A stretch of DNA of 64,000 nucleotides from Nectonema munidae (GCA_030549495.1 JAUIRK010000509.1:124001-188000); one strand, 5' to 3'; counted from the first letter of the stretch, positions 36,830 through 49,060 are shown. Notes: generated by a model from the sequence alone, not told the origin. A program made the numbers and translations.

Positions 36830-38870
36830 ATATATATATATACGTTTCTCAGAAGTTAAAACATTTGAGATCCCAAATCGCCTGATTTATCGCAATTTCA
36901 TATATTTAAAGCCGATGATTTTCATCTCTTGTAACACGGGTGTCATAGACGCTTTCAAAGGGAAGTTTCAGGCGCTGCGCTCCCATGGTCCTTATATTTT
37001 TGAGACCATAAGACTTTTTGCTTTCTTAAAATTTTTTTTACTCCAAATATAAAAATGTTGCAAGTGACACTTTAATGTCTTTGAAATTTACCGTTGTCAT
37101 AATTCACAATGAAAAAAATTTTTTTATAAAAAAAATTAAAAAAAGTTTCTCGAATGGTTGTTATTAAAAAAATAAGCTTATAAATTACTTCCAAATCACA
37201 ATCTTAGAGTAGCTTGATTTAACATTAATCTTATGTATTAAGTTCAAATTTGAAAACAAATATCATAAAATTCATCTTAAAAAAATATGTGAACCTCTTA
37301 AAAAATCATTTTTCAATGTTATCAAAATATGAGCTGGTGATATTTTATTTGAAAAAATTAACTATCAAATTTTAAAATCAAATATTTTATTTGAAACACA
37401 AGATATTTTTTAACTAAAATTTCGACACAATATAAATTTTGGATAACATTAAAGGAATCTTAAATATTTCGAATAATCCGTAATGGGAGAACAGACCGAT
37501 TAGTAGTGAAGAGATAGTTCATATATAAAATAAAATAAAACGCTACATTTTTTTTCAAAACTCACAATCACGTGACGTTTGTCAGCACACTTTGATTCGA
37601 AGCACATTTGTGCGATCAATCAATCAATCGAAGGGTAGTTTTTCGAAAATTAAAAAATGGGCTTTTCTGTGTGTGTGTTGTTGTTGTTAGCATTTGTTAT
37701 GAGCGATTATCATCATCAATTTATATATGTTTACATTGGAGTGTCCCAAAATGAAAAGAAAGTTTTTTTTTAAAACTAATGTTTTATTTGCACATAATAA
37801 ATTTAAAGATTTGAAAATGAAATGAAATATTCTAAACATTAGATGTAGAGCGTATGGATCAAGTTTTCACGTATTTTTTTTTATTAAATTATAATAATCG
37901 ATTATTATTTTTGTATCTTGAAATTTATTTATAATTTGGAAGAAAATGGATTAGTTTTCGATAAAAATGGACTTTAGACATTAATAACAATAAATCAATA
38001 CAATTTACTTATATCAGATAAATCTAAATCTAATGCAAAAATGTTTACAACCTTTCATTTTAGTTTCAAATGCTTATGTAGAATATTTGCAAGTAAAAAT
38101 TAAGAGAGTTAAAAAATCTTCGATTCCTTGTTAGCAAGTGGCTGGTTTAATCAATCAAGAAGAATCGAAAAAGTATATTTGGTCCCCAAAAGACTGTGCA
38201 AAGAAGGAAGCATGAATTAGCGGAGTATGGAAGCACTTTAAGAAGGCGTGAAATTGTTACCAGCCGTTTTGGAAACAAACGCTGAATAACGAAAACCGGT
38301 TTATCAGAGAGCGAACAAAGGAGACATGACTCTGTGACGTAGAATTACAAACTTTATATAAATTCTTAATAATATAAATAAATTCCCATATTTTTTGATT
38401 CTTTTATATTCAATACGTGTGACGACTATACCCGTGGTAGTGATTAGATGCTGTGTGATGATGTCTCTACACCTCAATTTTTATGCACATTTTTATCGAA
38501 TTTTTAATTTCAAAACTGCGTACATAATAAAAAAAGATTTTTACTCTGGTGATTATTATATTTTAGATAAACAAAAATTCCAAGAGTACTCAAACTTTCA
38601 ACAATAAAATCTTAATTACCTTCAATATAATAAATCTTTTTTGCTTATAAATGTTCTCACACGTAAGTATACTTTTCCATGTTTTTATGGTTCTCTTTTC
38701 TACTCCCTCTTCTTGTTTTCTTTCATTTTGTACATCATAGATTGAAAAAAAGAGATGTTCTAAAATGCAATAGTCGGTTGTTCTTATAATATTCATTTTT
38801 ATTTTACTATAAAAAATAATCAAACTAGTTTTTGATTTGAAAAATGTACATTTCAAGTTATTACACAAAA
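36830..38870. other. No gene recognised
   Basis: AT-rich, with a (TA)n run at 36828-36842. If the PSF2 C-terminal exon lies in the window it should be on the minus strand in or beyond this stretch, but I could not find it. Confidence 0.35.
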
Positions 38871-39144
38871 ATAAGTTTGCCTTCCCATAAATGCAGTGTA
38901 GTGACAATGCTGGAGTTTGAATTTGGGACCACGAAAAATCAAAGCTTGATTGGGAGTAATTCACTCTCGCCTTCAAATTAAGCAAGCACACGGTTCTGCA
39001 TGCAGACGTTACCCGTTTGATCACACTGCCATTTTTGCATGGCAGAGACGATTTCTTAATTTTAAACATAACTTAAACTCTTCTCTTTTTGAGATCAAAT
39101 GGGTGAAAGTGAAAGATAAATCAATCATCTGAAGGTTCGCTTAC

Positions 39145-39271
39145 TCGTGCTCTGGTGACATCGTTTTTAACGAGAGTCTTGATACTGTGATGCAACTTGG
39201 ACATGCGAATCTCCCAAATATCGTTGAGCAGACTCTTCACTTTGGAAGAATTGGAGACGTCACTTTGAAAT
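39145..39271 (-). CDS. GINS complex subunit PSF2, exon 4
   Basis: The acceptor tttgtattag (exon starts at 39271) adds the last base of a split Gln codon. The exon encodes SSKVKSLLNDIWEIRMSKL, matching the human PSF2 segment ending in LVKDMWDTRIAKL. It ends at the consensus donor GCACGA/GTAAGC (39145) in phase 0. Without splicing, seven more codons would lead to a TGA at 39121. The conserved PSF2 C-terminal segment (human LDNLTLMEINTSG onward) should be in a further exon that I did not find. The four exons found give 146 residues of a roughly 185-residue family. Confidence 0.86.
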
Positions 39272-40122
39272 CTAATACAAATTTCAATCTCACTAGAGGG
39301 AAAAAGAGTAATGAAAAAGGAAGCAAAATTTGGGATCAATTGTTTCATCAACAATATGAAGTGAATGATTCCACCTTTCTAAAGGTCGTTTACCTTTTAA
39401 ACTTGATGAGTTGGTGCTGCTATGGTATGAATTTTACCAAAATTATTACCTTATCTTATTTTTTTTGTTTTAAAAAATATATTATAAACAACTTAGCCCT
39501 ACAAAATGTTCGTTCTAATGATGAAAAATTTTCAAAGAACATGGTTAACGAGTAAAATTACGATCATGAAGTAAAAGTGTAGAGTACCACCTGGATGAAG
39601 TATTTGGGGGAGCTATGAGAGGCACAGATTCACATCTTTTCAAGATATCATGGACGGTTAAATTCATTAATTTTTTACTAACTCACTTTTCAACCAAAGT
39701 CATTTGTGTATTGGCAATTTTTTATTATCTTTTAGTTCATTTTATAATCCAAAGCGCTGATAAAGTAGAATATCGACAGATATGATACATGATATAGCAG
39801 ATAGGATACATACTATAGCAGCACCCATGAGTTTGATGATTATGATAATAACAATAATAAATCGGTTTTACGGCTACTTTATCAGTAAGCTAGGGTCTAG
39901 CCGGTGTTGCAACTATCAAAACGATGATTATGAACAGTGTGTTAATGAATTTAATGTTATAAAGAGATGTGATGATGATGATGATGTTGATGAGGTTGAA
40001 AAATATGAACTGAAAAACTTGCCAACTTTGTCAAAATATTTTTTGAAGTACGCTGGATTAACTATATTATTGGTTAAATCATGTAATCAATCAATTTAAG
40101 TAGACGAATAAAAAAGAGGCAC

Positions 40123-40228
40123 TGATTGTTGTGAAGCAAGATCGTTGAAATCTCTTTGTAATGGAGATGCAGGGGTTTGGTGAAGAAGTCATTTTCACTT
40201 TCTTCGTTCATTTTGGCTTCAAGCGCTT
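40123..40228 (-). CDS. GINS complex subunit PSF2, exon 3
   Basis: The acceptor tttcttttcttag (exon from 40228) completes a split Glu codon. It encodes EALEAKMNEESENDFFTKPL and HYKEISTILLHNN, aligning with human VEKLEKMRDHERKEETFTPM and YYMELTKLLLNHA. The donor AATCA/GTGCCT at 40123 is weak but leaves a phase that fits exon 4. It lies 3.4 kb from exon 2 across an intron full of small transposons. Confidence 0.84.
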
Positions 40229-41329
40229 CTAAGAAAAGAAAAAAGCAATTGGATTGAAGAATAGACAAAGAATAAATAGACGATATAAAAACGTAAATAA
40301 GTCTGGGTTTAACCGCTTAAAACTGTTTCAATCTTTATAAAACTCATTCAGCCTATCATCTACATCTTACATCACAATCACTATGTTGTTGTTGTTGGTG
40401 GTCCTCAGCTAACACTTTCCCAATATGAACCTAACAGTCTGTCAAAAAATTAATTTTGTTTTAAAATTTAAGTGAATGTTTTCGTAAGCAATTTTATCTT
40501 CAATCAAATTTTTGATTGACATTTGCTACACTGTTGCCATGTTTATTGGAAAAATAGGCATGTATAAGTAATGTGACTTGTGCTTGATTACTTACTAAAG
40601 AGGTTCATATGTTAATTTGTCGCAATTGTCCTTTGTCGCAGAATATTTATTAAAAAGAAGCAAAATGATATAACCATTTAAATTAACTAAATAATGCAAA
40701 AGCTGACTAGTTAAAGTATGAAAAATGTATGTTTTATTTAGCATTCTCAAAGTATTCATCATTTTTCAATTTATTTATTAAATAATGTCGTAAATTACTT
40801 TCTTTTTTATCTTTTTCAAAATTATGAAAAGTGATGTGGCTCATTTGACAATTTATTTTACGTCTCAAGATTTTGTTTCGGCCAATCGTTTTTAAGCAAA
40901 TTGTCCACTCACGACAAAAATTCGAAGAAAAATATAATATGACTGTTGAATCGGCGTTTTCCTAATGGCTGATTTATAAGAGAAAATTGGCGAGCTCTAA
41001 ATTTTTTTTGACGAAGGATTCATTATTGAATTTAAAAATCAATAATTTTGTATAAAAAAAGCCAGAATATTTCCAAATATTTGTGTGCCAAAACTGAAGA
41101 GCGTGATACTAAATAATAAAACTTCAAATTTGTTCCAGCTAAATGATATGACAACCATGGTACTTATGGCTACAGCATCCTCTCATCATAATCAATCTCA
41201 TTATTAACTTTTTACCATCAACAACAATATCCTCTTCATTCTTGTCATTACCATAAACAACGACTTTATCACCACGATCTTTATCATCAACAATTGGCAA
41301 TCAAGATCAACCTCAAGAGTTCTGAAATA

Positions 41330-41765
41330 CCGGAACGTTCCCGGTTCTAAAAATTTGGGAACCGTCTCGGAACCAAAAAGTATTCCCAAGGTTCCGAGAA
41401 TAACTTAGTTGTAATTGATTTATTTCACTATGCAATTCTTTGAATAAAACTGTACTGCACTTCATTCATATAAAATCTTTTTTTCATTGTCATCTCATTT
41501 TAAAATGGTAAACGGAGAAAAGTGTGCAAACGACAAAAGAGTTTCTTTTTCTTTTTTTCTCTGCTAAAAAACTTTTATCGTTTGCACACTTTTCTCCTAG
41601 AACCATTTTAATGATAATGACATAGAAAGAAAAAGTGTACATCTGTTTATAATAAATCAAAAACGTCAATTTCATTGCATCTTTTTGCTGTCTACATATC
41701 TCCTTAAGGAACCGGGATTTTCCGGGTTTGTAAGTTTTTTTCGGTATCGGTTCCTAATTTTATAT
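41330..41765. mobile_element. Nested palindromic element in PSF2 intron
   Basis: Outer arms with cggaacgttcccggttc on the left and ggaaccgggattttccgggt on the right are inverted relative to each other. In the middle lies a near-perfect hairpin: ggagaaaagtgtgcaaacga (41514-41533) pairs exactly with 41578-41597, and taaaatggt/accatttta extends the stem outward. The whole looks like a palindromic MITE. Confidence 0.65.
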
Positions 41766-41796
41766 ACTTATGCAAACCCTAATCATTACCCAATAC

Positions 41797-41909
41797 ATTA
41801 TAAACAGTGGCGTATTCAGGGGTGGGAATCATTGGGCCATAGCCCGCCTGTTTGACGTCCAGTTTATTTGAAATAGTTATAATTTTCTGAATACGCTACT
41901 GATTACAAG
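41797..41909. mobile_element. 97-bp hAT-like MITE
   Basis: The terminal inverted repeats are cagtggcgtattcag (41805) and ctgaatacgctactg (ending 41901). The flanks attataaa and attacaag match at 6 of 8 positions, consistent with an old 8-bp hAT-type target duplication. No coding capacity. Confidence 0.7.
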
Positions 41910-42189
41910 CCTTCTCATTTTTATACGTGACGTACGGCTATGATGTTCAAGATAACGAGAATATAGCGTAATTGACTAGTTATGATTGAGATGAATGCAT
42001 ATAATTAACAAAATCTATGTGTGCTTAAAAATTGGGGCTGAATCTCACCTTTATGTGAATCATAAAATTATTTTACATACAACTGATGTAACCCAGTTAT
42101 TAAATAATGGTGGCCCAACATTTGGGGACAAATAACTGAGCACTGGGCTTGAAAAATAGCCAAAATGTTTAAAAAAACGTGATCGAATT

Positions 42190-42970
42190 TTCAAATTAAA
42201 ACCTCGTTATCTCGAATTTGAAGGGACGAAACAAAAACTTCGAGATATCCAGGTGTTCAAGATATCCAAAATATCAAGAAAAACTATTATGAAGTCTATT
42301 TTTTGAAAAATAAGTATCGACCGGTATGTTTTTTGTCTGCTTGTTAGATCTAAAGTAACTCTGCTAAAATAAACAGACCCTGATATCTTTTTAGTGTGCA
42401 TTTTATTTTAAATCAGCGTCAGTAATTCGGACGGTAGATAATTTGATGAAGGCATAAAGAACTATGAAAATCTATGATCATCACACATCGTATGCCTAGT
42501 TTTACATCACTTCTCTAAGCAGCTTTGATGATGTTGACATATTACTATCATTAAGATTTTCATTACAAACTTAATTTATTGAAGAAAAAATATGGCAACA
42601 ATTGTTGCATAAATAAATTTTAAACACTGAAATTTATTGGGGAGAAGGGGGAGAGGAGCAAAATGCGTTTTTGCCCCCTAGAAAACATTAGGTGGAGGGG
42701 AGAGGTAAAGGGTCCCTGATGTATTGCTGCAATATTGCTAGAACATTTATTTTTTATTATTTGGTGTTTTGTTGTAAATGATTATTTACGTATGTAAAAA
42801 GTTCGAGATAAACATAGTAAATTTGATGCTTGTTTCGAGATATCCGGGTTATTCAAGATATCAGAGTTCGAGATATCCTAACTTATTTACATTTAATGTA
42901 TAGGGAAAAAAGTTCGTTCCATAAAAGAACTTCGAGATATCACATGTTCGAGATATCGAAGTTTCACAGT
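42190..42970. mobile_element. pogo/Tc1-like non-autonomous element
   Basis: The left end carries aaaacctcgttatctcgaat and cttcgagatatccag. The right end, read in reverse, carries tgaaacttcgatatctcgaa. Several gttcgagatatc words lie inside both ends. Such TTCGAGATA-rich ends are typical of pogo/Tigger-like Tc1-mariner elements. No transposase frame is present. Confidence 0.65.
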
Positions 42971-43640
42971 ACTAAAAACTTGTAAAAAGAAAAGCTTTCA
43001 CATTAAAAAAAGTAAAAAGAAATTTATTGGGAGTTTTTTTACATACATTCATACATTTTTTCTTGAAACCACACTTAGCAACTAAACACACAGAACATTC
43101 CAAAAAAAGTAATTTCAGAAAAGGCTAATCCAATATTTCATAACTTTAAATCAAAATAACTCAAAATTCGTTTAAATCTCATAAAAGATGCCTCCTCATC
43201 TTGATTCATAACGAAAAATAATTGAAATCGTTATGGACTGGATTATGAGAGGTTGCTCCAATATTTATCACCTAAGAGAAATGTTATCATTTGAAGTGAA
43301 ATATTTTCAAATTGAGATTCTCTTGTGTATGCTCTATGTTCATTTAAAAAACTTTGTTCAATTCATCGTGTGAAAGATCTTTTAAGTCCATTTTATAAAG
43401 ATGCCGTTAATGCAATCTGATTTTTTCTTGAATTAAATCATTAAGACTAATAAATAAGAAGTGTTATGAACAAATTTTTAGCAAAACTAGTAAGAAATTT
43501 TAACACTTAGTCTAATCAGTTTTTTATTGAAAAAAAGAGTTTAAATAAATAAAATGATGTAACATACATGTGAAATTGTCGATATTTGATGTTTAGAAAA
43601 AGGCTTTGCTGAATTTAAATTGGTTTCGGAAAATAAAAGT
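42971..43640. other. PSF2 intron 2 remainder, no feature seen
   Basis: AT-rich intronic sequence between the pogo-like element and exon 2. Confidence 0.5.
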
Positions 43641-43680
43641 AATTTGTGCATTTTCAATTTGAAAGGCAAAACACGAATAC

Positions 43681-43795
43681 CTATTTGCATCCAGTCAGGA
43701 GGTAAGATTTTGCATTTTTGCTTCGATCTCAGATTTAGAGCGAGCCAGAGTGGGACTTCAAGTGGAATTCCAGGATCAAACGGACCCACTTCGCA
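43681..43795 (-). CDS. GINS complex subunit PSF2, exon 2
   Basis: The acceptor ttcttattttag (exon from 43795) leads in phase 0 into [20 protein letters not shown] and then [12 protein letters not shown]. This is nearly collinear with human PSF2 (GPFNPGLPVEVPLWLAINL, then RQKCRLLPPEWM), the most conserved block of the family. The donor is AATAG/GTATTC at 43681 and leaves one base. PSF2 is one of four subunits of GINS, which activates the MCM helicase with Cdc45 in the nucleus. Confidence 0.96.
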
Positions 43796-43799
43796 CTAA

Positions 43800-44900
43800 A
43801 ATAAGAAAGAATAAAAGACTCTAACAGAACATCGTACTCAAACAAAAAAACACTTTCAAGTACAGGTCTACTCGACTATTACACTAAGAATGGGAAATCT
43901 TATAAACAAGAATTGAACTTGAATGAGATGTTATATTCCTGCAGAAATGAATCATCTCTTCATCAGTAAGAAAAAAATTATTCTTTGAGTTTATAGATCA
44001 ACAGCTTTTAACGTGGTTGTTAGCGCTCTCATAAACGCGTTTTAGTTTTAAAAGCGCATTGTTAAAATTTTTTAATAACAACTATTACGACTAAAAATTT
44101 TCTTGACTGAAACACTGACATATCGGATAATCAATAAAATATTGAACATGCTTCTAACAGTATTCAGTGCTAGTTGAATGAGACGATAAGTGAAAAAAGG
44201 TTGAAACACACTCATTTAGAATTTTTAATCACCTGATAATGCTCAAAAACTTCAAAAAACTCTTCTCATATAAACTTTCAATATAAATTTACAATATTGA
44301 TAGTTTTGGTTTTTTTTTCAGTCTAGACCACACTTTGATAACACCAGCTCCTTCTTTATAATATCAATTGAAATTAACAAACATACGAAGGTATCTGAGC
44401 AAAACGAAAAAATATGTGTCGTTTGGAAATTTCTGTAATACTCCAGGACTACTCAAAAAATAAGGGATATAAATTAAACGCCAAATGAAGACAAATTTTA
44501 GTGAGGAAACAGAAATCTACAGAAACAAAATTGAAACTTAAAATAATGATTTCAAAAAATATCATAATGCCTACTTCTCTTCATCGAAATTCATGAAAGA
44601 AATTCGTACCAAATCGAATACTAATTATCTTCTAAAACTGTGAATAAAATGACCTTGAAAATAAATAGAAATCAAATCTATAATAAATACGAAACTGTTG
44701 ATGAACCCTTTGAGAGCAGTTTCAATACCTTTGTTGCTGATATGAAAAAGAAATAGTACTGAAGATCAATCCAAGAGATGTGAAATGCTTTTTTACATTG
44801 ATCCGGGCACAGTGTTTTATCGCTTAAACGTTTGTCATGAGTGTTTGCAATGGAATGAATCCGCGCTGCACACCATCGTGGAAAGAAGAAGGAGAAAAGT
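43800..44900. other. PSF2 intron 1, no other feature seen
   Basis: AT-rich 1.1-kb intron between exons 1 and 2, nothing recognised. Confidence 0.6.
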
Positions 44901-44903
44901 TAC

Positions 44904-44993
44904 CGAGATGAAGTACATCTTGTTGTAAGAAAAGTTGGGAACGATTTGAATCATTTCATCTTCCGCAAAAAACTCCACTTCTTCAATCTTCAT
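44904..44993 (-). CDS. GINS complex subunit PSF2, first exon
   Basis: The ATG at 44993 begins MKIEEVEFFAEDEMIQIVPN and continues with FSYNKMYFIS, matching the family N terminus (human [29 protein letters not shown]). This fixes the start. The donor TCTCG/GTAACT at 44904 ends the exon in phase 0, matching exon 2. The start codon lies 37 nt after the stop codon of the ferredoxin gene on the same strand, in a different frame. Those 37 nt contain no AG, so no ordinary splice acceptor separates the two reading frames. Confidence 0.95.
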
Positions 44994-45030
44994 GGGAAAG
45001 GAAGCGAATGAGATGGCGTTGGTGCGTTGT

Positions 45031-45441
<411 letters not shown>

Positions 45442-45821
45442 TTAATTTTCTCTAAGTTTATTTATACAAGAGTTGCATTAGGGCAAGTTGCGTGCATGGC
45501 GATCAAAACTGAGCCTTGAAAGAAGCTGAGAAAAATAGATTAAAAAGAACGGAAATCAAAATTTTGAGAAAAATGTGTAAGTTCAATTTTAAAAATTGAA
45601 AACAAGAAGCATTTTGTAAAAACAATTAAATAATGATTAAAAAGGTCTGGCCACGTAAATAGAAGATCAAGAGAAGAGTTGGGTTTATAAAGAACAAGGC
45701 ATTATAGGAAAGCCAAAATTAACATGCAATAAAAGTAATCAAAAAAGATATGAGAAAAAGAGAAGGACGGAGAGCAAAATAGAGGAAATTGAAAAATTGA
45801 GTAAGGGTAAAGGTACCGTGG

Positions 45822-45954
45822 GGTGTTTTCATCGAGAAGGCACAATTGCGCTGCTTGTATCGAACTATGAAGAAAGTTAGCTCGATGCGGGATCGAACCC
45901 AAGACCTTCAGTTATCGAAACCTAGTATCTAACCAAACTTACTCACGCCCCCAA
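45822..45954 (-). repeat. tRNA-derived SINE, family A (copy 3)
   Basis: On the minus strand: gggggcgtgagtaagtttgg, then cttgggttcgatcccgcatc and gcgcaattgtgccttctcga, the same head, B box and tail as the copies at 5629 and 33331. It lies within the FDX2 intron. Confidence 0.9.
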
Positions 45955-46317
45955 AAAATTGAGTAAATGATGTAAGATATTTCGCATAGGTGTAATCACC
46001 AGCCACACCATAGAATTGCTGCAAAATTATTACAAGAGATAAAAATAAAGCTAAAGACTTAATCAGATCAAGGCTTGAAAAAAGTAAAGCGACCTTTAGA
46101 TCAATCGTTGACAAGCAATATAAAAAGTATAGGCAAATAAATCCTTTTGAAATGTCGACATCACTCATCCAACAGTTTAAAGTTATGAAGACTAGACCTT
46201 TATCCCTTTCAGGTACACTGGGACATCAGTGTTCGATAAAATCATCTCCTCAATGTGTATGAAACTCATTAGGGTTGAGGATTAGCAAAATGATTAGTTT
46301 TCAAAAACTTGGGCCTT

Positions 46318-46830
46318 AAATGCCTAACTTATATCATCATCATCATCATCCATTTTGCCTTCTAGGCCTGGTTATTGTTCCCAAAGAGTCGGGGTCAACC
46401 AGTTTGCTGCAACAACTACGCCATTTCATTCTTTCTTTAGCACCACTTCGCACAAGCTTTCTTTTTTCCATATCGCCGTGAATCACTTCATTCCATGCTT
46501 TCTTTGGTCTTCCTCTCTTCATCTTTCCATCAATCAATTCATCTTTTATCTTCTTTACAGCGTTCCCTTCGGACATCCTTTCGACATGACCAAACCAACG
46601 TAATCTATTTATTCTCTTCTAAATGCACTTCTATATCCTCAATTCCAATTTTCTTTCTCAACGCATCGTTGGCAATCCTATCTTTCAGCGTCTTTCCGCA
46701 CATCATCCTAATCATTCTCATCTCAGTTGTGTGTAGCCTTCTCGTGTCAGCCTTCTTCATCACCTCAAAGTTCAAAATTCAAAATTCAAAATTCAGAACC
46801 TCAAAGTTTCAGCAAATGCCTAACTTATAT
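46318..46830 (-). mobile_element. 5'-truncated LINE insertion with 17-bp TSD
   Basis: The element runs on the minus strand from 46813 down to 46335. It encodes the C-terminal end of a non-LTR reverse transcriptase ORF (HTTEMRMIRMMCGKTLKDRI, LRWFGHVERM, KRGRPKKAWNEVIHGD, then a stop near 46346). It ends in a (GATGAT)n tail. The 17-bp sequence aaatgcctaacttatat flanks it exactly on both sides (46318-46334 and 46814-46830), a perfect target-site duplication. An uninterrupted ORF end and perfect TSD indicate a recent insertion in the FDX2 intron. Confidence 0.93.
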
Positions 46831-47260
46831 AACTAACTATATTAAACATCTTTGTGAACTGGTAAGGCGAGAGAAGACAACAAATAGGGAAGACTTGGTA
46901 TTAGATACATAGTAGATCCTTTATAATGAGAATGGTGGGGTCCAGGCTTGAATCCGCGTTATAACAGATCTAGCGGAGCACGTGCTATAAGACCATAAAA
47001 AACGCAAGACAAAAGTCGTCTATTAGTGAAGAAATCAATATTGCTCTTACAAAAAAAATATTTTTAAAACTTTAAATCTATGATAAATATTATTTCAAAA
47101 TGATCGAATGAATGCAGTAGACTTGATATCAATAGCAACAAGTACAAATCAATAAAACAAAAAAAACTTAACGCGGATCAGGTGTAGTAAATCGACATAT
47201 GTTGAAGTGGATAAATTTAAAAAGGGACCAAAAAAAAGTTAGCATAAAAACAAAGAAAAC

Positions 47261-47465
47261 CTTTGATAGGATGTTTGACTCCTTCCTTATCGATGAAAAC
47301 AACGTTTACAACTTCTTCGGGAGATTTTGGATCTTCGTACTCAAAGCTGCCATTCGATATGAAGTGGGAAATGTGAAAGCTCCTGAAAAGTGGTATGTGA
47401 TTGATGCAGAATTTTCGTTTCTTAAGTAGAGGAGAAAGACGTTTGCTTAGGATGCACGTGAGCAT
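47261..47465 (-). CDS. Mitochondrial ferredoxin FDX2, exon 1
   Basis: The ATG at 47465 starts a basic, Ser/His-containing, acid-free leader (LSKRLSPLLKKRKF ... FRSFHISHF) typical of a mitochondrial targeting peptide. The first strand of the ferredoxin fold follows: EEVVNVVFIDKEGVKHPIKG (human FDX2: KDVVNVVFVDRSGQRIPVSG). The donor AAAG/GTTTTC at 47261 splits the Gly codon that exon 2 completes. The 1.9-kb intron holds a SINE and a young LINE fragment. Confidence 0.93.
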
Positions 47466-47479
47466 GCGTTAAAACATTT

Positions 47480-48095
47480 CAATCTGCAATACACAATGAA
47501 ATATTAACTCCCCTGATTTACGATTCTGTGGCGTTGAAAACACCTCTCGAAATTTTGGCGGTGAAAATTTTTTTTTATTATAATTTTTGAAAGTTGTTAC
47601 GCAGGAAAAGGGAAACTTTTTAATTTTATTGACTCTGGCATAAGAATGATACCTGCAATTAATAAATATTTAAGATGAATAATTATTATATCATTAGTGT
47701 CAACTAATTAAAAAAAAAATAAAAATTTTTTTTTTACCTTGCAAATAAATATCAATACTAAGATGAATTGTAATTATTATTGATGAATCACTCGAAAACT
47801 TCGTTACAATACCTCTATAACATAGAGAACACAAAAATAGATTATTTCAATCTCTTTTCAAAAAGATAATACCCAGACAACTCTACCCATTGTAATAATA
47901 TGAAATCAAACACGGAGCGAAATGTTGTTGCACGTCTTCATTCCTTTAAGATTTTATAGATGAAAGCGACAAAAAAGTATGAGAGGCTGTCTCCCGTGTT
48001 CAGCCACTAGAGGTATATAGATATGCACACTGAGATGTGTGTCTTATAAATGTTAAGAAAGAAAGGAATTCACTTCAAAGAGTAATAAAAGAAAG
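47480..48095. other. FDX2 upstream region, no feature seen
   Basis: AT-rich 5' flank of the ferredoxin gene; a promoter is expected here but no element stands out. Confidence 0.4.
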
Positions 48096-48099
48096 CTTA

Positions 48100-48360
48100 A
48101 TGAGACGTTTATTAAAATAAACAGGATTGAAGGCTTTGAAAAGATCAAAAAAATCATGGTAGGAATGAATGGCATTTATAAAAGCTGGATGGAGATTGAA
48201 GTTGAGCAGAAAAAAGGGGATCTAAATCCAAACCGTTTGTTCTTATAAATAGAATTTAAATGTTCACACTTATGAAATTGTCGCAATAAAACTTTTTCAA
48301 TAAACTTGAATAGAGTAGAAATAATAAAGTTGGGTTTAAAATCAAGATCGCACAATTGTT
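48100..48360 (-). mobile_element. LINE reverse-transcriptase fragment (CR1/Jockey-like)
   Basis: The minus strand carries FKPNFIISTLFKFIEKVLLR (the NYRPI-LLP---K--E box), RFGFRSPFFCSTS (QFGFR---ST box) and FDLFKAFNPVYFNKRL (the LDLSKAFD box). No other parts of the element were found. It abuts the next LINE fragment at about 48365 in the same orientation. Confidence 0.75.
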
Positions 48361-48367
48361 TTATAGA

Positions 48368-49060
48368 TTTTTCTTTCAGCTTCATTGGCATTCTTCTATC
48401 ATAAGGAATCCCAGATACATCTCGCCAGTTCATCCACCCGCGTGTATTCTATTTACTTCCACATCAGCTGTCATCCTCTACCACAGTTGACGCCTTCAAT
48501 TCATTTACTAAGTAATCAGTCTTATTTCTGTTTATTTGTAACCCCCGGCTACTCATTAATTCTTTCTTCCACTTCTTGCCTCGTTTCACCTACCATAACC
48601 ATATGGTCATCGTATGCAATCTCCCACGGCCCTCCTTTTCGTCTTCTTTCTGTCAACACATGAAACACTATGGTAAAGAAGGAAAGGCCGATAGTTAGAC
48701 CCTGATCGAGCCCAACCCTCATATCAATATTCCTCGTTATGTTACCCACTGTTTCACTCGTGTGTTCACATTTCTATAGATCTCTCCATAAGTCTTAGGT
48801 ATTTCTATGGCAGTAATCTCTTTTTTTAAACATCCCCATACTTTTTGACTCAGTATCCGATCGTATGTTTTTTCCAGGTCCATAAACACTGCATGTAGCT
48901 TTTTCTGCTTTTCCATGTACTTTCATCTGTCTCAACATAAATTCCCCTTTGAGGTATAAATCCAAATTGACTTCTCGATATCTCCAAATTTCTTCTCAGT
49001 CTGTTATCCATAATTTTCTGCGGGATCTTCATCTTAGACAAGAAATAGAACAAAACATTA
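48368..49060 (-). mobile_element. LINE reverse-transcriptase fragment (same family as 46335-46813)
   Basis: From 49053 down: KIPQKIMDNRLRRNLEISRS then QFGFIPQRG. In other frames there follow DLEKTYDR and the catalytic-box region AYDDHMVMVGETRQEVEERI, then NWRDVSGIPYDRRMPMKLKE. This is the RT palm and the start of the C-terminal region of the element type whose end sits in the FDX2 intron. Several frameshifts make it dead. It stops at about 48368, where a CR1-like piece begins. Confidence 0.82.

Noticed and set aside
38590-39069. 159-codon minus-strand frame downstream of PSF2 exon 4, considered as the missing PSF2 C terminus
   Set aside because: Its sequence shows no resemblance to the conserved PSF2 C-terminal block and it is rich in Cys and Ser. 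It looks like repeat-derived open sequence.
46335-49060. One LINE split in two by the FDX2 first exon
   Set aside because: The 46335-46813 piece has its own perfect 17-bp target duplication, so it is an independent insertion and not half of the 48368-49060 copy.
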